Both the position numbers and the translations under genes were made by a program. Shown here piece by piece: positions 1 through 4,929 of a stretch of DNA of 5,063 nucleotides (position 1 is the stretch's first letter; every line of letters begins with the position of its first letter). Origin of the DNA: Candidatus Methanophagales archaeon (GTDB lineage Archaea > Halobacteriota > Syntropharchaeia > Alkanophagales > Methanospirareceae); contig JAGGRS010000006.1 of assembly GCA_021159475.1 (NCBI GenBank), positions 1-5,063 on the forward strand, written 5' to 3'. The notes beneath the pieces are model-generated. The model ran no database searches, had not been told where the DNA came from, and saw nothing but the letters and a program-made list of their open reading frames with translations.

Positions 1-1017
1 ATAGCTTCCAGAGTGGATTATAGAACTGGCGCGGTCTCACCTCAGTTCTCTACACGTGATATTCTCGATGCGATACCCGAATTAGGGGAGATTGGCAATA
101 TCAAAGGCAGGGTGGTTTATAGCATACTCAGTGAGAATATGCGTGCAGCATACTGGAAGGAATTAGCCACAGAGGTGTATAATGAGATTAAGAACGGTGC
201 CTATGGCGTAATCATCACGCACGGCACGGATACGATGGGCTATACCGCTTCTGCACTATCATTCATGCTCCGGACTCCTGTGCCGGTGGTTTTAGTGGGC
301 TCACAGCGGAGTTCAGACCGCCCATCCACTGATGCGGCAATGAATGCAATATGTGGAGCAAAGGTGGCATGCAGTGACCTTGGTGAGGTGGTTGTCGTGA
401 TGCATGGCACCACATCAGACGATTTCTGCTATATTCACAGGGGCACAAAGGTGAGGAAGATGCATACTTCGGCTCGGGACGCGTTCCAATCGGTGAATTC
501 AGCACCCATAGGGAAGGTTTATTACAATACGGGTGATACAGCGGGCTTACGGGTGCGGGTCGAGTTTCTGTCGCCACATGCGCATCGTGGAGATAATGAT
601 TTAGAATTGATGGCGGAGCTTGAGACTAAATGCTGCCTCATAAAGTTCTATCCAGGTGCGGATCCGGATATAATAGATTATTTCGTGGCACGAGGTTATA
701 AGGGGATTGTAGTGGAAGGGACAGGTCTGGGGCATGTATCTGCGGAATGGATACCGCATGTGGAGCGTGCGATAAGAGATGGGATACCGGTTATAATGAC
801 CTCACAGTGCTTGTATGGCACGGTCTGCGACAGGGTTTATGATACCGGCAGGGATTTACTGCGCGCGGGCGTGATAGAAGGTAAGGATATGCTGCCAGAG
901 ACTGCACTGGTGAAATTGATGTGGGTGCTTGCCCAGACGGGGGATATGGAAGAGGTGAAGAAACTGATGCAGGCGAATATAGCGGGTGAAATCACCGATA
1001 GGCGAGTGCCAAGGTGA
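1..1017 (+). CDS. gatD: Glutamyl-tRNA(Gln) amidotransferase subunit D (GatD), 5'-truncated by the window edge
   Basis: GatD is the asparaginase-like subunit of the archaeal GatDE amidotransferase. It releases ammonia from glutamine (or asparagine), and GatE uses the ammonia to convert Glu-tRNA(Gln) to Gln-tRNA(Gln) in the cytoplasm. The frame is open from base 1 and begins [14 protein letters not shown], the classic stretch after the GG-T of the asparaginase fold, so the GTG at 13 is internal (the V of SRVDY) and not the start. Visible catalytic elements are THGTDTM, with the Thr-Asp pair at codons 226-231, and [12 protein letters not shown], with the Lys at 457-459. The Thr-to-Lys spacing of 77 residues agrees with the Thr/Thr/Asp/Lys set known for GatD. 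By the same spacing the first catalytic Thr is the codon just before base 1. About 338 residues are visible; full-length GatD is about 420-440, so the N-terminal beta-barrel region is missing. No gatE follows; the next gene is convergent. Confidence 0.95.
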   Translation: MASRVDYRTGAVSPQFSTRDILDAIPELGEIGNIKGRVVYSILSENMRAAYWKELATEVYNEIKNGAYGVIITHGTDTMGYTASALSFMLRTPVPVVLVGSQRSSDRPSTDAAMNAICGAKVACSDLGEVVVVMHGTTSDDFCYIHRGTKVRKMHTSARDAFQSVNSAPIGKVYYNTGDTAGLRVRVEFLSPHAHRGDNDLELMAELETKCCLIKFYPGADPDIIDYFVARGYKGIVVEGTGLGHVSAEWIPHVERAIRDGIPVIMTSQCLYGTVCDRVYDTGRDLLRAGVIEGKDMLPETALVKLMWVLAQTGDMEEVKKLMQANIAGEITDRRVPR

Positions 1018-1056
1018 AGGGTCACACTCGCAGGCGGCTGGAACTTGAGGTTTTAG

Positions 1057-1602
1057 TCAATCGTGCAAGACCTTCACCCTTAACTTTGCGAAATCCTCCT
1101 TTATCTCCACCTGAAAGCCCATCCCGGCAAATATCTCTTCAAGCTCCGTTTTGATGAATTTCTTCGGCACATCAGAACCCAAAACCAGCGTGAAGTTGCT
1201 TCTGGATGTTTTATGTAATTTAAAGAAATTGCAAGTTTCAAGTCGTTTTAAGATATGTTCCGCACGATAAGATTTGTGTTTGAACTGCTCTGCATGCGCC
1301 TGGCACACTTCACGATGCAAGTCCCAGAACTTATCTTTATCTGGGTGCGATTCGATAAAGTTCAGAAATAAGAGCCAGTGGTCAATGTCCAGTATGACAT
1401 GTTCGCCAGCCGAAAGCATCTCAGCATGTGCGTAAACCTTCTTATCTTCAACGGATTCAAACAGCGTTTTGTGTTTGCTGTAAAACTTCAATGCTTCTCG
1501 CATCAGCTCGCTTTGTGATATCCCCGAATCATCTCGCATCTTCTTGAAGACCGCGAAGGTCTCTTCATCCATAGCGATTGTGACTCTTTCCGGCGCTTTC
1601 AT
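1057..1602 (-). CDS. Ribbon-helix-helix (CopG/Arc-type) DNA-binding protein with an unrecognised C-terminal domain
   Basis: This is a probable transcriptional regulator of 181 residues. Residues 1-45 fit a ribbon-helix-helix fold: a short strand (ERVTIAMDEE), helix 1 (TFAVFKKMRDDSG), the turn ISQSE, and helix 2 (LMREALKFYSKHK). Residues about 55-181 form a second domain that I cannot assign. It holds the stretch GEHVILDIDHWLLF (67-80), a His/Cys-containing helical part (CQAHAEQFKHK, 100-110), and a predicted alpha/beta tail with GMGFQVEIKEDFAKLRVKV. I chose the ATG at 1602. The frame extends upstream to 1710, but those 36 residues do not look like protein that belongs to an RHH domain. There is no clear Shine-Dalgarno sequence before 1602, which fits a very short leader. 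The gene is divergent from the gate membrane protein and convergent with gatD. By analogy with NikR-type proteins the C-terminal domain could bind a ligand or metal; that is inference. Confidence 0.8.
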   Translation of the reverse strand: MKAPERVTIAMDEETFAVFKKMRDDSGISQSELMREALKFYSKHKTLFESVEDKKVYAHAEMLSAGEHVILDIDHWLLFLNFIESHPDKDKFWDLHREVCQAHAEQFKHKSYRAEHILKRLETCNFFKLHKTSRSNFTLVLGSDVPKKFIKTELEEIFAGMGFQVEIKEDFAKLRVKVLHD

Positions 1603-1631
1603 AACACTTTCTCTTAGAAAAAGAAAGCCTG

Positions 1632-1639
1632 TATTAAAA
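1632..1639 (-). promoter_or_regulatory. Possible TATA box for the RHH regulator gene
   Basis: Read on the minus strand this is TTTTAATA, centred about 33 bases upstream of the ATG at 1602. Initiation about 25 bases downstream would give a leader of only some 8 bases, which matches the absence of a Shine-Dalgarno sequence. AT-rich octamers are common, so this is a weak call. Confidence 0.35.
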
Positions 1640-1739
1640 GAAGAACTTTTATCATTTGTGCCTGTGTAATGGCAGGAGACAAACAGGTGAGTGGAGATAA
1701 TTGAACCCACTATCCAGGTGCATAACCGTGGTAACGGAA

Positions 1740-1758
1740 AGAAGACCTCGGGGTTTCT
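1740..1758. repeat. Imperfect inverted repeat upstream of the gate-protein promoter
   Basis: AGAAGACC (1740-1747) and GGTTTCT (1752-1758) pair over 7 base pairs with one bulged G and a TCGG loop. The repeat ends 20 bases before the TATA box at 1778. It could be an operator for the neighbouring RHH protein or chance; no T-run follows, so it is not a convincing terminator. Confidence 0.3.
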
Positions 1759-1777
1759 GAATCAATACTGAAGAAGG

Positions 1778-1785
1778 TATATAAG
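1778..1785 (+). promoter_or_regulatory. TATA box for the gate membrane protein gene
   Basis: TATATAAG, preceded by the purine-rich GAAGAAGG (1770-1777), which could serve as a BRE, lies about 42 bases before the ATG at 1824. Expected initiation near 1807 leaves a leader of about 16 bases. This is the best TATA match seen in the window. Confidence 0.6.
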
Positions 1786-1823
1786 AGCTTGAGCAATTGA
1801 GTGTAATTAGTGGATAATGGACT

Positions 1824-2780
1824 ATGGACACCTGTATCGGTATTTATCTCGCTAAATCGCTGATTCTCATTACCATCGGTGTGATAATTGCGAATATTGT
1901 GCTGGAGAGCAACCTGATGAGCAGATTACTATTACTGATTGCGCCTCTTTGTCGCTTATCCAACCTGTCCAGAGGGAGTATACTTGCGCTCTTCACTTCG
2001 TTCTTCAACCCCACTGCCGGTAAATCCACGCTCGCCGGGTTCTATCGCGCGGGAGAAGTCAGTGATGATGAAGCAGTGGTAACAGTGGTGATGTCCACAT
2101 TTCCGATAGTGGTGGGCGAATCACTGTTCAGGATTCAGGCGCCAATCGCATTTGTGCTCCTGGGTCCATTCATTGGTGGCATTTATATCGCTCTCAATCT
2201 CCTGTCCGCATTCATTCAGAGCTTTGCTGCTCTACTATATTCCAAATTTCGCTACAAGCAGCGTTCGGCGGCTGGCTGTATAGATATAAACATCCTGAAT
2301 CCAAATGCTGATGGTGACATATCCATATCAAGGCGTGAGACAGTGCTAAATGCATTGAGGAAGTCATTCACGGCATTGAAGAAGATAATACCGATCATGG
2401 TAGTCTCATTTCTTGTTATTGACGTGCTCTTCAAGTTCGGGGTTATGGATTATATCAGCCTCTTATTCGACCCGGTATTGAGGCTTATGGGCTTGCCAGG
2501 TGAGTGTATAACCGTGCTATTAGCCGATATAGCACATTTCTCCGCCGGTTACGCCACTGTTGCCGCGCTGTTGAGTAGCGGAGTGATAACAGCGAAACAG
2601 GCTATCGTTACTCTAATCACCGGTAGTATCCTGATAATAATCATGATATATCTCAAACACAGCATACCCATGTATGTAGCCCTGTTTGGGAGACTCGGTA
2701 TGAAGATAAGTATCGTCAATTTCACATGCAGTATCATCACAAAGCTGATTATGATTATGCTCGTGATGGCACTGATGTGA
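1824..2780 (+). CDS. Membrane protein with two nucleoside-recognition (gate) repeats
   Basis: An integral membrane protein of 318 residues resembling archaeal nucleoside recognition/gate domain proteins; the transported or sensed ligand is not known. Hydrophobic segments lie at about 9-27, 33-41, 106-136, 188-204, 262-278 and 299-317. The N-terminal half has the family-like stretch FFNPTAGKSTLAGFYRAGEVS (61-80, one residue beyond) followed by a helix ending STFPIVVGES. A related element recurs in the second half (FSAGYATVAALLSSGVITAK, 239-258), giving an internal duplication of the gate motif. The halves are joined by a polar loop at about 143-172 (RYKQRS to SISRRE). The ATG at 1824 is preceded by a TATA box at a suitable distance but only a weak Shine-Dalgarno match. 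It runs divergently from the RHH regulator and convergently toward the PfkB kinase, with 18 bases between stops. Family assignment is good; substrate is unknown. Confidence 0.8.
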   Translation: MDTCIGIYLAKSLILITIGVIIANIVLESNLMSRLLLLIAPLCRLSNLSRGSILALFTSFFNPTAGKSTLAGFYRAGEVSDDEAVVTVVMSTFPIVVGESLFRIQAPIAFVLLGPFIGGIYIALNLLSAFIQSFAALLYSKFRYKQRSAAGCIDINILNPNADGDISISRRETVLNALRKSFTALKKIIPIMVVSFLVIDVLFKFGVMDYISLLFDPVLRLMGLPGECITVLLADIAHFSAGYATVAALLSSGVITAKQAIVTLITGSILIIIMIYLKHSIPMYVALFGRLGMKISIVNFTCSIITKLIMIMLVMALM

Positions 2781-2798
2781 AGATTAAATATTATCTCT

Positions 2799-3695
2799 CT
2801 ATCCCCACAGTTTACTCCCCTCTTTCTCCATCCTTTCCTCTACCTCTTCCCTATAAGGAACACCCTCTACACCCACCTTTTCAACGACAAAAGAAGCGGC
2901 GCAAGATGCAAATCTTGCCGACTCAACTGCATCTTTCGTCTCATTAAACCTCAACAAGAAAGCGGCGCCGAAAACATCACCCGCGCCAGTGGCGTCCACC
3001 TCTTCCCTTTCAAATGCATCTATGTGCTCATGATACGAACCCTTGTTCAAATACAATTCCGCACCCTTCCTGCCCCTTGTCAATACAAAAATGTTTGCAC
3101 GTTCCACATATTCGACCACATCCTCCTCAAAAACATCCTCATCGCTCATTATCACAAAATCCACCTCCCGCAAGACCTCATTCGCTTTCTCCCATCTCTT
3201 CTTCTCTATTCTCCCTCCCTCGCCGACGCTCCTCATCCAGCCCTGTGGCGCTACACCGATCATAGAACCCTCAAATTTTCTGATTAGCCCCTCCTCTAAC
3301 TCATTTAATACCGGGCATATATAAACGATTTCGGCATTAAACCACTCCTCTGGTATCGTTTCTTCCTTTATCCTCTCCGCAACACTCGTGACGTATTGAA
3401 CTCTCCTTCCACCACCTCCCACTCCTTCTTCGAGGGGTTTATTGTAAAATGTCGTTGTGCTTTCTCCCATTTGATACGCCAACCGAATGCCCTTTAAAGC
3501 GCCAAAATCTTCAAAATCCCTCCCCACGCTCGTGACTATCGCGGAATCGAACCCAAAATTCCTCGCTAATATTGCTGAATATGCCGAAGCACCACCGATT
3601 TTATTAAAAGGTTTGAAGAAGGGTTTATCGTGGGTTATGAAGCCCAGAGATAGGAAATGGGGTGGTTTAGCTTGAAACTCTGATCTATCTCTCAT
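2799..3695 (-). CDS. PfkB/ribokinase-family kinase, substrate unknown
   Basis: A cytoplasmic ATP-dependent sugar, nucleoside or cyclitol kinase of 298 residues, the usual length for the family. Near the N-terminus is SLGFITHD (16-23), whose Asp is in the place of the family's substrate-binding Asp, then the first signature GGASAYSAILARNFG (34-48). TTTF (80-83) lies in the substrate/lid region, APQGWMR (149-155) mid-protein, and LTRGRKGAELY (205-215) in the ATP-binding region. The second signature VDATGAGDVFGAAF (233-246) contains the catalytic base Asp240 and the anion hole GAG. The ATG at 3695 is fixed by GGAGGA five bases upstream. The small subgroup with a Q-G-x-x-R motif includes archaeal proteins without known substrate; an inositol or nucleoside kinase is possible but not shown. 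The coding strand is strikingly purine-rich (Glu, Lys, Gly, Arg codons) compared with its neighbours, and a run of four glycines follows EEGV at 89-92. Confidence 0.88.
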   Translation of the reverse strand: MRDRSEFQAKPPHFLSLGFITHDKPFFKPFNKIGGASAYSAILARNFGFDSAIVTSVGRDFEDFGALKGIRLAYQMGESTTTFYNKPLEEGVGGGGRRVQYVTSVAERIKEETIPEEWFNAEIVYICPVLNELEEGLIRKFEGSMIGVAPQGWMRSVGEGGRIEKKRWEKANEVLREVDFVIMSDEDVFEEDVVEYVERANIFVLTRGRKGAELYLNKGSYHEHIDAFEREEVDATGAGDVFGAAFLLRFNETKDAVESARFASCAASFVVEKVGVEGVPYREEVEERMEKEGSKLWG

Positions 3696-3700
3696 GATAT

Positions 3701-3706
3701 TCCTCC
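3701..3706 (-). promoter_or_regulatory. Shine-Dalgarno sequence of the PfkB kinase gene
   Basis: On the minus strand GGAGGA lies five bases before the ATG at 3695. It is the strongest ribosome binding site in the window and settles the start. It implies a leadered transcript, in contrast to the divergent tsaC gene, which has none. Confidence 0.8.
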
Positions 3707-3756
3707 GTAATAACTTTTATCTATCCATTATCAATATCCTTTTGATGGTTCACTTC

Positions 3757-3762
3757 TTTAAG
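3757..3762 (+). promoter_or_regulatory. Probable TATA box for a leaderless tsaC transcript
   Basis: TTTAAG is centred about 25 bases before the A of the tsaC ATG at 3785, so transcription would start at or next to the start codon. The bases before the ATG (TAATAATTATTGAG) contain no Shine-Dalgarno match, which supports a leaderless mRNA. The AT-rich element at 3772-3781 is too close to the ATG to be the TATA box. Confidence 0.5.
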
Positions 3763-3771
3763 AACGAGTTT

Positions 3772-3781
3772 AATAATTATT
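3772..3781. repeat. Perfect 10-base AT palindrome in front of tsaC
   Basis: AATAATTATT is its own reverse complement and ends three bases before the tsaC ATG. It would overlap a paused or initiating polymerase at a leaderless start, so it could act as an operator. It could equally be an AT-rich promoter-proximal tract, or part of the upstream promoter of the divergent kinase gene. Confidence 0.3.
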
Positions 3782-3784
3782 GAG

Positions 3785-4414
3785 ATGCCAGTAACCGCGC
3801 TCGAAGCCGGGATTGCGAATGCGATAGAAGTGATAAAGAGTGGTGGCACGGTGATTTACCCGACTGAAACGGTTTACGGTCTGGGCGCCGCGGCGCTATC
3901 AGATGAGGCAGTAAAGAAGGTGTATGAGCTAAAGAGGAGGAGTTTATCCATGCCCATCTCACTCGCAGTCTCGTCTTTTGAGATGCTGCATGAGGTAGCT
4001 TATGTGGAGCAATCATACATGGGTATTATAACCAGGCTATTACCCGGACCCGTCACGATATTATTAAGGAAGAAGCCAGTAGTACCGGATGTGCTAACCG
4101 CACATTCGGAGGTTGTTGGCATAAGATTCCCCGAAAATCCGATAGCAACGCGGATAATAAGCGAGACCGGACCAATAACCGCGACGAGTGCGAATCTAAC
4201 GGGCGAGAAGCCACCGGTATGTGCGGAGGAAGTGAAGATAAAAGCCGATATTATTATAAATGGGGGTAAATGTAAATATGGTATACCGTCCACGGTAGTG
4301 GATATGACGAGGGGGATGAAAATACTGAGGGAAGGAGCGAACTATGATAGAATATTGCACATCCTGCAAAGCGAAGCTGCTGGAGAAGGGCTACACGGTC
4401 TTTCCGTGCCCTAA
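3785..4414 (+). CDS. tsaC: Threonylcarbamoyl-AMP synthase (YrdC/Sua5 family)
   Basis: The enzyme makes threonylcarbamoyl-adenylate from threonine, bicarbonate and ATP. The KEOPS complex with Kae1 then transfers the group to A37 of ANN-decoding tRNAs to give t6A. The 209-residue protein is a single YrdC domain without the Sua5 C-terminal domain. Visible motifs in order are [15 protein letters not shown] (20-34), [12 protein letters not shown] (49-60), [31 protein letters not shown], and GIPSTVVD near residue 166. No Shine-Dalgarno sequence precedes the ATG; a TATA-like element 25 bases upstream suggests leaderless expression. It heads the operon with the zinc microprotein, rpS8e and a HerA-like gene. 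The last 23 codons overlap the next gene in another frame by 71 bases. That tail (about [15 protein letters not shown] onward) lies after the conserved core, so it may be a dispensable extension. The symbol sua5 is also used for archaeal members. Confidence 0.93.
   Translation: MPVTALEAGIANAIEVIKSGGTVIYPTETVYGLGAAALSDEAVKKVYELKRRSLSMPISLAVSSFEMLHEVAYVEQSYMGIITRLLPGPVTILLRKKPVVPDVLTAHSEVVGIRFPENPIATRIISETGPITATSANLTGEKPPVCAEEVKIKADIIINGGKCKYGIPSTVVDMTRGMKILREGANYDRILHILQSEAAGEGLHGLSVP
4332..4337 (+). promoter_or_regulatory. Shine-Dalgarno sequence of the zinc microprotein gene, inside tsaC
   Basis: AAGGAG lies six bases before the ATG at 4344, within the tsaC coding sequence. It supports internal initiation of the overlapping small gene and decides its start. 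Confidence 0.7.
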
Positions 4415-4505
4415 CTGTGGCAAGGTGGAAATAGGTAGATGCGCGAAGTGCCGGAAGCAGAGTAATTTGTACAGGTGTGAGGCGTGTGGCTTTGTGGGTC
4501 CATGA
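4344..4505 (+). CDS. HVO_2753-family zinc finger microprotein (four CXXC motifs)
   Basis: A 53-residue protein with four CXXC knuckles: CTSC (5-8), CPNC (22-25), CAKC (33-36) and CEAC (45-48), enough for two zinc sites. The C-terminal half, [19 protein letters not shown] (32-50), closely matches what I recall of the haloarchaeal protein HVO_2753, including the invariant-looking KCRKQSNLY and the terminal GP. HVO_2753 is a known two-zinc microprotein linked genetically to swarming and biofilm formation, but its biochemical role is not settled. The start at 4344 has AAGGAG six bases upstream. The gene is in a different frame from tsaC and overlaps its 3' end by 71 bases, so translation is probably coupled. 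Its position between tsaC and rpS8e suggests a role near the ribosome or tRNA; this is inference. It is too short for a standard ORF cutoff. Confidence 0.88.
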   Translation: MIEYCTSCKAKLLEKGYTVFPCPNCGKVEIGRCAKCRKQSNLYRCEACGFVGP

Positions 4506-4508
4506 TGC

Positions 4509-4532
4509 ATGATGAGAGACGAGATGAGATGA
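4509..4532 (+). other. Seven-codon mini-ORF in front of rpS8e
   Basis: ATGATGAGAGACGAG ATG AGA TGA reads MMRDEMR then stop, between the zinc protein stop and rpS8e. It has no Shine-Dalgarno sequence of its own. The stop overlaps GAGGTGA, the rpS8e ribosome binding site, by two bases. I list it as a visible reading frame, not a supported gene. Confidence 0.2.
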
Positions 4533-4552
4533 GGTGAAAAGGAGATGAGATG
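4521..4552 (+). repeat. 11-base direct repeat around the rpS8e ribosome binding site
   Basis: GAGATGAGATG occurs at 4521-4531 and again at 4542-4552, 21 bases apart. The second copy contains the true rpS8e start (ATG AGA TGG at 4545). The first contains a decoy ATG AGA TGA, that is Met-Arg-stop. The whole spacer 4502-4544 is a purine-rich ATGA/GAGA tract, so replication slippage is a simple origin. Confidence 0.6.
4531..4537 (+). promoter_or_regulatory. Shine-Dalgarno sequence of rpS8e
   Basis: GAGGTGA matches the archaeal anti-Shine-Dalgarno complement GGAGGTGATC and lies seven bases before the ATG at 4545. A second match, GGAG at 4541-4544, abuts the ATG with no spacing and is unlikely to be used. 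Confidence 0.65.
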
Positions 4553-4919
4553 GCAAGGTAAATCCGTCAGGAAACCTACCGGTGGGAGGCTGCATAGAGC
4601 GAGGAAGAAGCGAGCATACGAGGCTGGTCGCCCGGCTGCGGAGACGGTCATCGGCACTGAAAAGCGGAAGATAGTGAGGACGATGGGGGGTAATATAAAA
4701 GCGCGACTGCTGCGCTGTGAGTATGCTAACGTTGCAGACCCGCGAAGCGGCACGACGAAGAAGGCGCGAATCATCACCGTGAAGAGCAATCCCGCCAACC
4801 CGTTCTACATCAGGCGGAATATAGTAACGAAGGGCGCAGTGATAGAGACCGAGCTGGGCGATGCGCTGGTCACGAGCAGACCGGGTCAGGATGGGATGGT
4901 GAATGCGAAGTTGATCTGA
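4545..4919 (+). CDS. rps8e: Small-subunit ribosomal protein S8e
   Basis: An archaeal/eukaryotic-type protein of the 30S subunit that binds 16S rRNA. At 124 residues it has the usual archaeal length, shorter than the eukaryotic homologue. The N-terminus [16 protein letters not shown] (1-16) is the family signature. It is followed by the basic segment [13 protein letters not shown], then PAAETVIG, and the C-terminal part [24 protein letters not shown] (residues about 82-105, family-typical) ending DGMVNAKLI. The ATG at 4545 begins exactly at the signature and has GAGGTGA seven bases upstream. It lies 39 bases after the zinc microprotein and 10 bases before the HerA-like gene, consistent with one operon. 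The other-strand frame here is long but is a shadow of this basic, GC-rich gene. Confidence 0.97.
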   Translation: MRWQGKSVRKPTGGRLHRARKKRAYEAGRPAAETVIGTEKRKIVRTMGGNIKARLLRCEYANVADPRSGTTKKARIITVKSNPANPFYIRRNIVTKGAVIETELGDALVTSRPGQDGMVNAKLI

Positions 4920-4929
4920 TACCTTAGGG

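Larger units (their letters stand above)
1603..1823. other. Divergent intergenic region with short repeats; possible operator region
   Basis: The 221 bases between two divergent genes hold no convincing gene. Short elements visible are AGTGG/CCACT arms (1690-1694 and 1707-1711), two CAGGTG copies (1684-1689 and 1715-1720), CCGT/ACGG arms with a 4-base spacer (about 1727-1738), and an imperfect hairpin at 1740-1758. These sit between the two candidate core promoters, where operators for an autoregulated RHH protein would be expected. Each element is short enough to occur by chance. Confidence 0.35.

Noticed and set aside
263..577. 104-codon minus-strand frame inside gatD
   Set aside because: It overlies the catalytic core of GatD and has no family resemblance; it is a shadow frame.
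1669..1704. Twelve-codon plus-strand frame reading MAGDKQVSGDN in the divergent region
   Set aside because: No ribosome binding site or promoter at suitable distance; frames of this length are expected by chance.
1603..1710. N-terminal extension of the RHH protein to an ATG at 1710
   Set aside because: The extra 36 residues do not fit an RHH N-terminus, which should begin with the DNA-contacting strand, and the ATG at 1602 starts right before that strand.
1681..1760. tRNA-like look on the minus strand (GTGGGTTCAATTATC, suggesting a T-arm)
   Set aside because: The T-stem does not pair over five bases, and no acceptor or anticodon stem can be drawn around it.
2781..2798. Possible terminator between the convergent gate and kinase genes
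   Set aside because: The gap is only 18 bases, with no stem and no long T-run on either strand; the T/C-rich stretch beyond it is coding sequence of the kinase gene.
3014..3324. Three overlapping plus-strand frames of 83-93 codons opposite the kinase gene
   Set aside because: They are Ser/Pro/His-rich products of the pyrimidine-rich strand opposite a clear PfkB gene with a ribosome binding site and both signatures.
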